Source of the DNA: Acidobacteriaceae bacterium
Lineage (GTDB): Bacteria; Acidobacteriota; Terriglobia; Terriglobales; Acidobacteriaceae
DNA length: 64,000 bases
Direction of reading: 5' to 3'
NCBI GenBank assembly: GCA_003131585.1
Contig: PKVW01000024.1
Location: forward strand, 41,073-105,072
The notes beneath the pieces were generated by a model. That model was not told where the DNA came from and searched no databases. It saw only the letters and a program-made list of their open reading frames with translations. Shown one piece after another: positions 1 to 8,897 of this stretch. Positions within the stretch are counted from its first letter, which is position 1, and each line of letters begins with the position of its first letter. The translations under genes were made by a program, and so were the position numbers.

Positions 1-142
1 CACGGCGCAAGCCGTGGGTAGAAAGTGGGGAAGGAACAAGCCCCAGCGGGGCGAAAGAGTAGTTATGACACAGACTCCGTAGGGATCTTCACCTTCCGCA
101 AATTACCCGATTGCTCATCCGTCAAGTTACAAAACCTCCTCC

Positions 143-1132
143 ATGAATGGCGTCATCATCGTCGATAAGCCCGCCGGGTTCACCTCTCACGACGTGGTCA
201 ACCGCATGCGCCATGTTCTGCAGCAGCGCTCCGTCGGCCATCTCGGCACGCTGGATCCTCTCGCCACCGGCGTGCTCCCGCTCGTCACCGGAGGTCTCAC
301 GCGCCTGGCGCAGTTCTACACCGCCTCGGAGAAAACCTACGAAGGCGTGATCCGCTTCGGCTTCGCCACCAATACGTATGACGCCGACGGCGAGCCGGTG
401 GGCGAGGCTGTCCCGGTCACTCTCAACCTCGATCCCATCCGGAAACTCGCTGCCGGATTTCTCGGCCTCATCGACCAGGTGCCGCCCCCGTTCTCCGCCA
501 AGAAAATCCACGGTGTCCCAGCCTACAAACTGGCGCGAAAACAACAGGAGGTAGTCCTCAAGCCGGTTCAAGTCGAGATCAAAGAATTCGTGATCCTCGC
601 AGTCGAGGGCGACCGCGCCCGCTTCCGGGCTCGCGTCGCTTCGGGAACCTACATGCGGGCGGTCGCGCACGAAATGGGCCAGCGTCTCGGTGCCGGAGCG
701 CATCTCGAATCTCTGCGCCGCACCGCCGTGGCCGAGTTCGAAATCAGCCACGCCCACACCCTCGAAGAAATCGAAGGTCAGATAAATAATTGTCATCCCC
801 ACCCCACAACAAATTGTCATCCCGACCGGAGCTTTCCGCTCCCGCAGGGAGCGGGAAGCGAAGTGGAGGGACCTGCTGTTTCCTTCCCGCCGCCCCGACC
901 GGTGCTTGAATCGCTCTTCGTGCATCCCCGCGAACTCTTGCCGCAGTTTCCTTCCGTCACCGCGGACGAGGCCACCGCCGCCCGCATCCGCAGCGGCCGC
1001 CCCGTCAACCTTCCCGAGCTCTCCCGCGCCCACCAGGTCAAAGTCTTCTACGGCCAAAGGGAACTGATCGCCATCGCCACCCGCGTAGCCGGAACCCTCT
1101 TCCATCCCAAAATCGTCTTCCTCAGCGAATAA
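143..1132 (+). CDS. truB: tRNA pseudouridine(55) synthase TruB
   Basis: Isomerises uridine 55 in the T-loop of tRNAs to pseudouridine in the cytoplasm. The catalytic block GHLGTLDPLATGVLP is at residues 32-46, with the expected nucleophilic Asp at 38, followed by the KTYEG and HEMG core blocks. The C-terminal part resembles a PUA-type tail ending in FHPKIVFL. The protein is somewhat longer than usual because about 32 residues (216-247), between the catalytic core and the C-terminal part, come from an inserted intergenic-type repeat that keeps the frame open. It is the first of the host genes and is not obviously in an operon with what follows. Sure about the family; whether the enzyme tolerates the insertion is unknown. 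Confidence 0.95.
   Translation: MNGVIIVDKPAGFTSHDVVNRMRHVLQQRSVGHLGTLDPLATGVLPLVTGGLTRLAQFYTASEKTYEGVIRFGFATNTYDADGEPVGEAVPVTLNLDPIRKLAAGFLGLIDQVPPPFSAKKIHGVPAYKLARKQQEVVLKPVQVEIKEFVILAVEGDRARFRARVASGTYMRAVAHEMGQRLGAGAHLESLRRTAVAEFEISHAHTLEEIEGQINNCHPHPTTNCHPDRSFPLPQGAGSEVEGPAVSFPPPRPVLESLFVHPRELLPQFPSVTADEATAARIRSGRPVNLPELSRAHQVKVFYGQRELIAIATRVAGTLFHPKIVFLSE
789..882 (+). repeat. REP-like hairpin repeat inserted in truB
   Basis: The stretch contains two TGTCATCCC boxes, then a 13-bp stem (GCTTTCCGCTCCC against GGGAGCGGGAAGC, one G-T pair, loop GCA), then GGAGGGACCTGCTGTTT. From memory, this TGTCATCCC...GGAGGGACCTGC arrangement is a dispersed intergenic element in acidobacterial genomes. Here it lies inside a coding frame and is translated. 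Only one copy is in the window, so repeat status cannot be shown here. Confidence 0.6.
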
Positions 1133-1229
1133 TCTTCTGTGCTCATGTGGGGACAGCCGCCCGAGACTGTAAATACGACGGGGCCAAATAACTTAGACGC
1201 TCCAAGACGACACCGATCACTACAGGCTT

Positions 1230-1835
1230 CTAGCCAACGTCAGACCGCCATAGGGGCCCGCACCGCCGGGTATTTCGGAAAGGGCCGGAAAGGCTTCGAC
1301 CGTTTCTACCTGGCCGTTCCATCTCACGCCGGCCATGGCGCCGAAGTTTGGATCTATACGGTACAGGATTGGCCACCAGAGAGTTGGTCGTCGCATCGAT
1401 CACCGCATCCGCGTTTCCATGTTCGTCGGATACGAAGACTCGCTTCGCACCGGGAGAGTAGGCGATGCCGTCCGGATATTTGATTGGTCCAGTCTTGGCG
1501 ATGATCTTCAGGGTTTGCATATCGACGACGGTTACTTTGTGTTCCCCTGTGGCCGATGCGTAAACCCTGCCTAGCTCCGGAACCGCCCAAACACCGTGCA
1601 CATTGGGAAAGCCGTCGAGGGTCGCCACAACCTCACGCTTCTTCGTGTCGAAAACGACGAGCTGATCGGCGTTCATGTGAGCAATGTAAAGGCGGTCATG
1701 AGAGGCATCGAGACTCTGATAATCGAAGCGGACTGCAGGGCCCGGCAGAGGCACGTCCGCAACTTGCTTCGGTGGCGCCGCCGCTGGCTTGTCGGGGGGA
1801 GTCGCGGTTGCGCTGTAAACAAATATCGAAATCAA
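1230..1835 (-). pseudogene. Broken YncE-like beta-propeller gene
   Basis: A hydrophobic leader ending in the Ala-rich YSATA segment is followed by about three propeller blades typical of exported YncE-like proteins (RLYIAHMNADQLVVFDT, GRVYASATGEHKVTVVDM, KRVFVSDEHGNADAVIDAT). After roughly residue 150 the propeller pattern stops and the frame turns Arg-rich. The neighbouring frame there reads YRIDPNFGAMAGVRW and GGAGPYGGLTLA, which looks like the end of another propeller or lyase-like gene. Intact relatives are usually over 300 residues. The first codon offered is TTG, and an upstream in-frame hydrophobic stretch suggests the leader is incomplete. Best read as a deletion remnant joining two gene fragments. 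Confidence 0.6.
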
Positions 1836-2045
1836 TATTGCTAACGCCCCAATAGGAGCGAATCAGCGCCAAAGTTTAGGCATGACAAGCCTCCCAGTCA
1901 ATCCGCATTCACCTGGTCTTCAGGTAGAAACAGTATATTGTTTCGATGCCATGGCGCATGAGTGCCCAGGCCAGACAACCCAACTGTGGTGTAGCCTTCT
2001 CTTGAAACCTTTAGAGTGGCTTAGAAGCGAGGAGGCATCGGAACT

Positions 2046-3263
2046 GTGAATTACGGAGCTCTCTTTCGATCCGCGTTGATAGCGCTGCTCAGAAACAAGA
2101 TGCGAAGCGTTCTGACAGTTCTGGGGATCACTATCGGGATTGCCGCAGTGATTTGTGTCGTGGCTATCGGCAATGCTGGTCAGGCGCGAGTCCAGCAACA
2201 ACTGAACAACCTCGGAGACAACTTCGTCTGGATTGAAGCGGGCGGCCGGGCGGTCAACGGCGTCCGCACCGGCACACATGACACGAAAACTTTGGTTATG
2301 GCCGATGCCGTCGCGATCAAGAACCAGATTTCTCTCATCAAGGGCGTTTCGCCGAATGTGGATGATCCAGTCCAGGTCGTCTACGGTAATCAGAATTGGC
2401 ACACTTCCTACCGCGGCGTTTCGCCCGAATATTTCGAGATAAAGCGCTGGTACGTGGATCAGGGGGCCCTATTCTCACAGGATGATACGGATCGAGCAGC
2501 CGATGTTTGCGTGATTGGGCGAACCGTTCGGGAGCAACTCTTCGGCGTCGAAAATCCAGTTGGTAAAGTCATCCGAGTGAGTGGCCTTCCGTGCAAGGTG
2601 GTGGCTACGCTTCATCCCAAGGGACTCTCCCTTTCCGGGCAAGACCAGGATGACACGATCATCCTGCCCTACACTACGGCTCAGAAGAAGATCAAGGGCA
2701 TTACGTGGTTGGACGACATTCTGTGTTCAGCGGTATCACCGGACGTAGTTAAGATGGCCGGACAGGAGGCAACCGCTGTGCTCCGCGATCGACACCACCT
2801 GCGTCCTGAAGAAGAGGACGACTTTAATATTCGCAATCCTGAGGACATCATTCAGGCCCAGCTTGACGCCAGCAAGACCCTGACAATCCTGCTGATTGCA
2901 ATCGCCTCCGTTTCCCTGATCGTGGGGGGAATAGGGATCATGAACGTAATGCTTGTTTCCGTAACCGAGCGTACGCGAGAAATCGGAGTCCGAGTGGCCG
3001 TCGGAGCTACCGAAGCGGCCATTCAGCTTCAGTTCTTGGGAGAATCGATCATGCTCAGCCTCGTGGGAGGTGCCGCGGGAGTGCTCTTTGGAGTCTTCGG
3101 GTCCTATTTGGTCGGACAGACGCTGGGTTGGCCTATGGAGATGTCTATTGAAGCCATCGTGGTGGCCGCATTGTTCTCGGTCGCCGTCGGAGTGTTCTTC
3201 GGATACTACCCGGCGCGTAAAGCTTCTCGACTCGATCCGATCGAAGCGCTGCGATACGAGTAA
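2046..3263 (+). CDS. MacB-type ABC transporter permease (FtsX family)
   Basis: Inner-membrane permease of a macrolide/peptide-export type ABC system. Residues about 15-45 form the first membrane helix (LTVLGITIGIAAVICVVAI), followed by a large periplasmic MacB_PCD domain (about 50-270) and three C-terminal helices (about 280-395) of the FtsX fold, ending in the characteristic YYPARKASRLDPIEALRYE. At 405 residues it is full length for a permease lacking a fused ATPase. The GTG start has a GAGGAGG site about ten bases upstream. It heads an operon whose next genes encode the adaptor and ATPase. Confidence 0.93.
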   Translation: MNYGALFRSALIALLRNKMRSVLTVLGITIGIAAVICVVAIGNAGQARVQQQLNNLGDNFVWIEAGGRAVNGVRTGTHDTKTLVMADAVAIKNQISLIKGVSPNVDDPVQVVYGNQNWHTSYRGVSPEYFEIKRWYVDQGALFSQDDTDRAADVCVIGRTVREQLFGVENPVGKVIRVSGLPCKVVATLHPKGLSLSGQDQDDTIILPYTTAQKKIKGITWLDDILCSAVSPDVVKMAGQEATAVLRDRHHLRPEEEDDFNIRNPEDIIQAQLDASKTLTILLIAIASVSLIVGGIGIMNVMLVSVTERTREIGVRVAVGATEAAIQLQFLGESIMLSLVGGAAGVLFGVFGSYLVGQTLGWPMEMSIEAIVVAALFSVAVGVFFGYYPARKASRLDPIEALRYE

Positions 3264-3293
3264 AGGGTTGTTGACTATCGGGACCGGAGATAA

Positions 3294-4619
3294 ATGACAA
3301 AACGCAAGTGGCTCATCTTAGCGGTCGTTGTGGTCGTGGCTGGATTGTTCGTCGCTTTGGGGCTGAACCGTGACACTCAAGCCCAGCATTTTACCGCAAA
3401 GGTGGAACGAGGTGACATCCATGACGTTGTGGAAGCCACTGGAACCATTAACTCGGTAATCACCGTCCAAGTGGGATCGCAGGTGTCCGGGTCCATCGCA
3501 AAACTTAATGCCGACTTCAATTCCCGCGTGCATAAGGGGGACATCGTCGCGCTGATTGATCCTGCATTGTTCAAGGGCGCCCTGCTGCAGGCAACCGCTG
3601 ATTTGAAAAATTCAGAGGCCAACTTGGAAGCGGCCCGAGCCAACCTCAAAAAAGCGAAAGCCGCTTTGGTACAGACTAAGGCTGACTATGATCGTACCGT
3701 CGGCCTGGCCAAAGATGGCGTCATGAGCAAGCAGCAACTGGACCTTGCCAAGTCGAACTATGACGCAGCCACCGCATCCGTGGACGCCGCAGCAGCCAAC
3801 ATCACGCAAGCCGAGGCCCAAATCAGTCAGAAAGATGCCGCGGTCGCAGTCGCCCAAACCAATCTCGATTACACCGTGATTCGCTCTCCGATCGATGGCA
3901 CTGTGGTGGCGCGAAATGTGGATGTGGGGCAAACCGTGGCCGCGTCATTGCAGGCGCCAACCATTTTTACAATCGCGCAGGATCTCACGAAGATGTGGGT
4001 GTATGCCAAGACTGACGAGTCGGACGTAGACAACATTAAAGTCGGCAAGGTGGTCACATTCAAAGTGGATGCCCTCCCCAAGCAGACGTTTCAGGGAGTT
4101 GTCAGCCAGATCCGGATGAACCCGACGACGGTGCAAAGCGTCGTCACGTACGACACCATCATCGAATTTGCGAACCCTGAGTTAAAACTGTTCCCCGGCA
4201 TGACGGCATACGTGACCATTCCCGTGGCTACGGCGCAGAACGCATTGAAACTGCCAAACACTGCCCTTCGGTACAAACCTCCGATGGCACCCGAGGAGAT
4301 TTTAACCTTGTACAAGCGCTATGGGATCGAGGCAGTCCAGGGCGAACAAGGCGCCGATCACTCTGCCGCGGGGGAGGGTGGGATGCCTGCTAGCACTGGC
4401 GCGCAGAATCTGCCCTGCGCACCCAAAGCGGAGACTGCCGTCGTTTGGAAGCTTCATCCAGATAAAACGATGGAACCGGTGAAGGTTTCTCTTGGAATCA
4501 CAGACCATGCGTACACGGAGGTTAGTTCAGTTCTCAAAGGTGAACTGAAGGAAGGAGACGACATGATCATTCGATCAATAGCTCCTAAAACCCAAGCTCT
4601 AGGAGGTTTACGGCGCTAG
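3294..4619 (+). CDS. HlyD/MacA-type periplasmic adaptor
   Basis: Membrane fusion protein that links the inner-membrane ABC permease to an outer-membrane channel. An N-terminal anchor (residues 5-22) precedes a split biotinyl-lipoyl domain (first half about 45-85, second half near LDYTVIRSPIDGTVV), an alpha-helical hairpin rich in Ala/Lys (about 95-185) and a beta-barrel domain (about 220-320). A poorly conserved loop near 345-375 (GADHSAAGEGGMP) looks like an insertion before the membrane-proximal domain. Start ATG has CGGAGA five bases upstream, 30 bases after the permease gene. Confidence 0.92.
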   Translation: MTKRKWLILAVVVVVAGLFVALGLNRDTQAQHFTAKVERGDIHDVVEATGTINSVITVQVGSQVSGSIAKLNADFNSRVHKGDIVALIDPALFKGALLQATADLKNSEANLEAARANLKKAKAALVQTKADYDRTVGLAKDGVMSKQQLDLAKSNYDAATASVDAAAANITQAEAQISQKDAAVAVAQTNLDYTVIRSPIDGTVVARNVDVGQTVAASLQAPTIFTIAQDLTKMWVYAKTDESDVDNIKVGKVVTFKVDALPKQTFQGVVSQIRMNPTTVQSVVTYDTIIEFANPELKLFPGMTAYVTIPVATAQNALKLPNTALRYKPPMAPEEILTLYKRYGIEAVQGEQGADHSAAGEGGMPASTGAQNLPCAPKAETAVVWKLHPDKTMEPVKVSLGITDHAYTEVSSVLKGELKEGDDMIIRSIAPKTQALGGLRR

Positions 4620-4640
4620 GACCGGAGGTCGGACCACCCA

Positions 4641-5429
4641 ATGGAAACGATACCCGCTGTCAACCAACTCGAAAGCACGGCAGCCGTCTCTGCTAGCGCC
4701 GTCATTCGTGTCGAAGATGCGCACAAGTATTACGAACTGGGAGAGACTCGGGTCCACGCCCTCCGTGGAGTGAACATGGAAATTCACCGGGGTGAATTCG
4801 TAGCGATCATGGGGGCGAGCGGCAGCGGCAAATCAACCTTCATGAACATTCTTGGCTGTCTCGACCGCCTCAGCTCCGGACGATACTTGCTTGAAGAGAT
4901 CGATGTTTCCGAGCACAACAAGAAGGCCCTGGCACTCATTCGGAACGAAAAAATTGGTTTTGTTTTCCAGGGCTTCAATCTCCTGGCTCGGACGACGGCG
5001 CTTGAAAATACGGAGCTACCGACGCTATACGCGAAAATCGATAAAACAGAGCGCCGAAAACGTGCCGCCGATGCCTTGACAATGGTTGGTCTTGTCGACC
5101 GGGCACGGCATTTTCCGTCGCAGATGTCCGGAGGACAGCAACAACGGGTCGCCATAGCACGAGCGCTGGTGAATCGTCCTTCCATCCTGTTGGCAGACGA
5201 GCCCACCGGCAATCTCGACAGCCGTACTTCAGTCGAGATCATGGATATCTTCCAGAACCTAAACGACAAGGGATTAACTATCGTACTGGTCACTCACGAG
5301 CACGACATCGCACAGTTTGCCAGGCGTGTGCTGGTCTTCCGGGATGGGAAAATTCGCAAGGACGATCCGGTTCTCGGTCGACCCCGAGCCAGTGAGGTGC
5401 TGAAGACCTTGCCGACGCTCGAAGACTGA
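4641..5429 (+). CDS. MacB-type ABC transporter ATP-binding protein
   Basis: Powers the efflux system with the two preceding genes. It shows Walker A GASGSGKS (about residues 54-61), the Q-loop (FVFQGFNLL), the ABC signature SGGQQQR, Walker B ILLADEPTGNLD and the switch His in VLVTHEHDIA. All active residues are present, and 262 residues is normal for the LolD/MacB ATPase family; the first 20 residues are a poorly conserved extension. GGAGG lies about 12 bases before the ATG. The order permease, adaptor, ATPase is less common than adaptor, ATPase, permease. Confidence 0.94.
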   Translation: METIPAVNQLESTAAVSASAVIRVEDAHKYYELGETRVHALRGVNMEIHRGEFVAIMGASGSGKSTFMNILGCLDRLSSGRYLLEEIDVSEHNKKALALIRNEKIGFVFQGFNLLARTTALENTELPTLYAKIDKTERRKRAADALTMVGLVDRARHFPSQMSGGQQQRVAIARALVNRPSILLADEPTGNLDSRTSVEIMDIFQNLNDKGLTIVLVTHEHDIAQFARRVLVFRDGKIRKDDPVLGRPRASEVLKTLPTLED

Positions 5430-5812
5430 ACAAATTCGATTTCGTGCCCAATTGCTTCAATTTCCCCCGAGCTATTCCTGCCAGGAATCCTGCGATCCTG
5501 AAGAGCGGACCAAAGCGGCAGCTTGGCCAGACATCCATTTGCGGGAAGCGGGCGCGAGCCCGGTCCACGAAGTATGAGTTAGGGTTGACCGGCCGAACCT
5601 CGATACAGACGGTAAGGAGCATCGGGGAGTCGAGAAAATAGGGGGACACGGGAACGCTCCCCAGTTTTTCCGTCGGGATTGCAAGGTCCGATAAGAAGTA
5701 TTATGTTAAGTGATCGCCGCCCCTCCCTGAGCGCTTCCTCGGACCATCTCAGCGGGAGGAACCTTGCGGCTGCTGCCTAAGCTCCGCTTGACACGGCTGT
5801 TAGAAGCGCTGG
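5430..5812. other. Gap between host operon and phage genes
   Basis: About 380 bases with no convincing gene. A short hairpin, GGGGA and TCCCC around an 11-base loop followed by AGTTTTT (5642-5669), could be a terminator or a REP-type element. No tRNA, direct repeat or integrase site is recognisable. A 65-codon rightward ORF inside it has no ribosome site and no recognisable features. The host-phage junction probably lies here, because phage-type genes begin just after it. Confidence 0.4.
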
Positions 5813-7276
5813 ATGCCAGCTCGCATCCATGCCTTTTCCCGTCGCATTCTCACCCGGTTAGTCGCTGCCGAAGCCCAAGAAATCGATCCGTGGTTTCGCG
5901 ACGATCTGCGAATCGCGCGACTGACGGTAGCTTATGCCGCGCGTGGAGATGCCGTCCTCTGCTCGCCGGACGTGCTCGCGAGCTACATGGTTCTCGGCCT
6001 TCACCCGGAAAAAGTTTGGCCCGCGATTCTGGCGCGTCGCAAGACGCTGCTAGGGCCAGTAGAAGTTTTAGGCGTGCCCAAAAAGCCGCCGCAAGCAGTC
6101 AAGCTCTGGTCTGAAAAAACGATTGGCGCGAGAGCGGTAAACTCTCGCGCCAGTGAAATGGTCCTCCGCGGACCTCGATCACTGCCTATGGCGACAGCAT
6201 CGATAGCTGCACTATACCCCAACTCGGGCGCTCCTTCTAGCGCAAAAAAAAGCTCTTACACGTACCAGGAAATGCTCGCCATTGTTAAGTTCTCGGGCGC
6301 GCCCCACTCTGTCCGTCACGCCACCCTGAATGCACTCAGCGCGCGCGGGCGGTGGCCAAACGAAGATGGCCCGGCGAATGGAATTATCTGCGTCTCTCTC
6401 GATGGCATGATGCTGGGCAACGAAGACGGAGCGGGAAACTGCGTGCGGAGCACGGCGCGCTGGCGGGCGCGTCAGGCCGTCAAGCACCGCTACTGGCGGC
6501 AATTGCGAAAGGCAAACTCCTGGTCGAATTGTCGCAAGTGCGGCGCGGATCGCCAGACTGGGAAATGCGAGAAGTGCGGCTATGTGGGCCGATCTAAGAC
6601 TCCGGGGGGTAAGGCGAACTTCGACGAGTTCTGCCGCCCCTACATGTACGAAATCGACATCGAGAAGTTCCGGACGGCGGAGCGCGCCAAAGGAATCCGG
6701 CACTTCGATGCGCGCACTTACGCCGAACACAAAGAAGCGGCGAAGCGAGGCGAACACCCGAACGTCACCGAGATGCCCGCGCGCAAACCCGCGCCGCCCG
6801 AACCCTCTCCGCTTCCCCCAGCTCCGGCCGCGCCGCTTCCCGTGCGAGAAAAGCCAGCGGCCGAGTACGCGCACCGCAACCCCGTCCGCGCGAATTCCGT
6901 AGTGGGAGGGACCGCCATCTCCGATCACGCCACGAAAGCGGCCCAGTTGCTGATGGAGATGTGCGGACTGGCGGACATTGGGGCGCTCCCGCAGATCGCG
7001 ATCTCGATCACGGCGGAAGCCAAGTACCGCGGAGTCGAAATCGAGGAAGCGGCGAAGTCCATCGCCGAGCGCGCCGTGCGGGATCAGAAAAAAGGCATCG
7101 CGCTGACGCGGTTTTATTTCCGCGACATGAAATGGAGGTCGAACGATGGAGGACAGCAAGCTAGTGCCGCGCAGCAACGGTTTGAGCAGAATCGCCGAGC
7201 GATCGGTGAAGGCATCCTCTCAAACTATCGCGATGCAGATGGTGCTGACGGCGGCGAATTCAAAGGCGACAGTTGA
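5813..7276 (+). CDS. Phage replication initiator-like protein with zinc ribbon
   Basis: Probably starts phage DNA replication. A helix-turn-helix-like segment (about residues 195-235, ending KHRYWRQLRKAN) is followed by a four-Cys zinc ribbon CRKCG...CEKCG (about 239-255), a conserved FDEFCRPYMYEIDIEKF block, a Pro-rich disordered linker (about 318-350) and a helical C-terminus ending FYFRDMKWR. That ending resembles the C-termini of phage replication proteins, which often carry F-W/Y-F-x-D-x-x-W. First gene of the rightward early block. The N-terminal 130 residues are of uncertain origin and the ATG has no clear ribosome site, so the true start could be later. Its last 131 bases overlap the next gene in another frame. 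Confidence 0.6.
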   Translation: MPARIHAFSRRILTRLVAAEAQEIDPWFRDDLRIARLTVAYAARGDAVLCSPDVLASYMVLGLHPEKVWPAILARRKTLLGPVEVLGVPKKPPQAVKLWSEKTIGARAVNSRASEMVLRGPRSLPMATASIAALYPNSGAPSSAKKSSYTYQEMLAIVKFSGAPHSVRHATLNALSARGRWPNEDGPANGIICVSLDGMMLGNEDGAGNCVRSTARWRARQAVKHRYWRQLRKANSWSNCRKCGADRQTGKCEKCGYVGRSKTPGGKANFDEFCRPYMYEIDIEKFRTAERAKGIRHFDARTYAEHKEAAKRGEHPNVTEMPARKPAPPEPSPLPPAPAAPLPVREKPAAEYAHRNPVRANSVVGGTAISDHATKAAQLLMEMCGLADIGALPQIAISITAEAKYRGVEIEEAAKSIAERAVRDQKKGIALTRFYFRDMKWRSNDGGQQASAAQQRFEQNRRAIGEGILSNYRDADGADGGEFKGDS

Positions 7277-7655
7277 TTCACTGCTGGCGGCTGAGTTTGA
7301 TCGCGTCTTTTCGGACGAGCCTGCGCAAGCGATTGAATGGGCCTTCCGAAAGTGGCGCGAGCAGTGCAACTTCTTTCCGACGATTTATGACATCCGCGTT
7401 CAGATCGAGCGCTGGCAGCGCAACCAACGCGAAAAGGCGGACACTGACTCTGCGCGCCGGGAGCGGGAAGCCATCGAACAAGCCCGCAAGGAAGGCAAGC
7501 TGCTGGAGTTCGGGTACATCGTAAAGCAGATGCGCGAAATTCTGAATTCGCAGCCGGAGCCGGAGCATGTGAAACGAGAGCGTGAATTCAGACTGCGGAT
7601 GCAGCGGAGCAATACCGAGCACGCCCCGGAGAACGGCGAGGAGCGAGGGACATGA
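7146..7655 (+). CDS. Replication-module protein, possible helicase loader
   Basis: Small charged helical protein directly after the initiator-like gene. The segment FRKWREQCNFFPTIYDIRVQIERW (about residues 60-83) resembles the aromatic-Pro helix pattern of phage loader proteins, but no ATPase motif is visible, so the role is inferred from position. The ATG has GGAGG seven bases upstream, which supports this start even though it gives an unusually long 131-base out-of-frame overlap with the upstream gene. A later in-frame ATG at codon 30 is the alternative. Confidence 0.6.
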   Translation: MEDSKLVPRSNGLSRIAERSVKASSQTIAMQMVLTAANSKATVDSLLAAEFDRVFSDEPAQAIEWAFRKWREQCNFFPTIYDIRVQIERWQRNQREKADTDSARREREAIEQARKEGKLLEFGYIVKQMREILNSQPEPEHVKREREFRLRMQRSNTEHAPENGEERGT

Positions 7656-7690
7656 GCGAAGGTAGTCTGGAATTTTAGAAGGGAGCAAAC

Positions 7691-8365
7691 GTGATGGCAA
7701 AAAAGGAAGAAGACACAATTCGTATGAGCGAGCAGTCTCCGCTGAAGTGGGCGGACGGACAGGAACGCACGCTGATTGACCGCCGCAAACCAAAAAACGG
7801 CTGGAAGAAAACTTTCCGGCAGTACACCGAGCGGCTGACGAAACAGTTGCAGATTCTCGGGATGGCGGAGGCAACGATCTCCTTCAACCAATCGCCGATG
7901 GACCGCCAGGACCCCGGCGTCGCGCTCTATTTCTCGGCTCCGCAGACGGAAGACTATTCCTGGCAGGCCGCGCTCGGCATCGACAGCCCCATGCCCACAG
8001 AAGCCGAGATTGATAAGGCTTTCAAAGCGAAGGCCATGAAACATCACCCCGACATGGTCAAACAGAGCGGCGGGGACGTAAAACTTTGGTACATCTACGA
8101 CGCGCACCGGAAAAAAGCGCTGGCCTGGGTGAAAGGAACCTATAAGACCGATCAGGAATACGTGATCGCCTGCGACCGCTGCACCGAGCCGCGCTGGAAT
8201 CTGGAAGCGATCCGCAGGATTCTCATGGCGGTCGCCGTGATGGACGAATACGGCAATCCCGGAACGCTCGAGCGCACCTTCCGCGGGTTCCGCGTCGCGC
8301 TGCCGGCGCACACCAGTTCGGAGGAAAAGCGTTCGGAGGAAAAACATGGCGCAACGGTTGCTTGA
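7691..8365 (+). CDS. Phage J-domain (DnaJ-like) protein
   Basis: Residues about 95-150 form a J domain: an ALGI start, helix II FKAKAMKHHPDM with the diagnostic HPD at 119-121, and a third helix containing LWYIYDAHRKKAL. J domains stimulate the ATPase of Hsp70 (DnaK). No glycine-rich or zinc-finger DnaJ region is present, so this is a minimal class III J protein. Its position among replication genes recalls the use of DnaJ/DnaK by lambda for origin remodelling, but that link is inference. Start is GTG, or an ATG one codon later; GGGAG lies upstream. Confidence 0.7.
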   Translation: MMAKKEEDTIRMSEQSPLKWADGQERTLIDRRKPKNGWKKTFRQYTERLTKQLQILGMAEATISFNQSPMDRQDPGVALYFSAPQTEDYSWQAALGIDSPMPTEAEIDKAFKAKAMKHHPDMVKQSGGDVKLWYIYDAHRKKALAWVKGTYKTDQEYVIACDRCTEPRWNLEAIRRILMAVAVMDEYGNPGTLERTFRGFRVALPAHTSSEEKRSEEKHGATVA

Positions 8366-8876
8366 GGGCGAATACGAAAACGTCATCGACGTGAGCGAGA
8401 AGGCGAGCGCCGAAGAACTGCGCCAGTTGCGGCAGGAGAACCGGAAGCTCGATGAAACCCTGAGAGGGGTTCGCAATGAACTCGGGCAGGCGCTCGCGGA
8501 TAAAAAAAATATCGAGCGCTCGATCCGCGCGTTGCGGACGCAACTGGCTCCGCTACACAGATATCTGCGCGCGCTCTTCGGAGAGATCGAGCTGGCCGTG
8601 GGTGAAGAAGACGCGGTTCCCGCCCCATCAGCAACGGGAGCCGCAACCGCCGCCGCCTCGAACGGAAACGATCCGCGCTGGGAATCGTACAAAAACGGCT
8701 TCCCCGGTGTGGCCGCGAAAATCATTGACGCGCTCTTGGCTCACGACGAAATGAACTACGTGCAACTGAGCGCACTGCTGAAGCACAGCTACGACACGAT
8801 CAAGGGCGCGGCCGCAAAACTTCTGAAAGCGGGCGCTCTCTCGAAAAATGGAAAAGCCGTTCGTCTGAATCGCTGA
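8346..8876 (+). CDS. Coiled-coil protein with winged-helix-like C-terminus
   Basis: Residues about 20-65 are a charged coiled coil (ELRQLRQENRKLDETLRG), then a low-complexity Ala/Pro linker (about 90-108) and a C-terminal helical unit (about 118-176), MNYVQLSALLKHSYDTIKG followed by AAKLLKAGALSKNGKAV, which has the look of a winged helix-turn-helix. Overlaps the J-domain gene by 20 bases. Likely DNA-binding within the replication block; no family recognised. Confidence 0.6.
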   Translation: MAQRLLEGEYENVIDVSEKASAEELRQLRQENRKLDETLRGVRNELGQALADKKNIERSIRALRTQLAPLHRYLRALFGEIELAVGEEDAVPAPSATGAATAAASNGNDPRWESYKNGFPGVAAKIIDALLAHDEMNYVQLSALLKHSYDTIKGAAAKLLKAGALSKNGKAVRLNR

Positions 8877-8897
8877 CAAGGTTTGAAGGAGAACACC

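Noticed and set aside
122-1105. 327-codon antisense ORF over truB
   Set aside because: A mirror of a high-GC gene; Arg/Gly/Asp-rich translation with no domain and no ribosome site.
6212-7177. 321-codon leftward ORF over the replication gene
   Set aside because: Arg-rich shadow; the opposite strand has a zinc ribbon and coupled neighbours.
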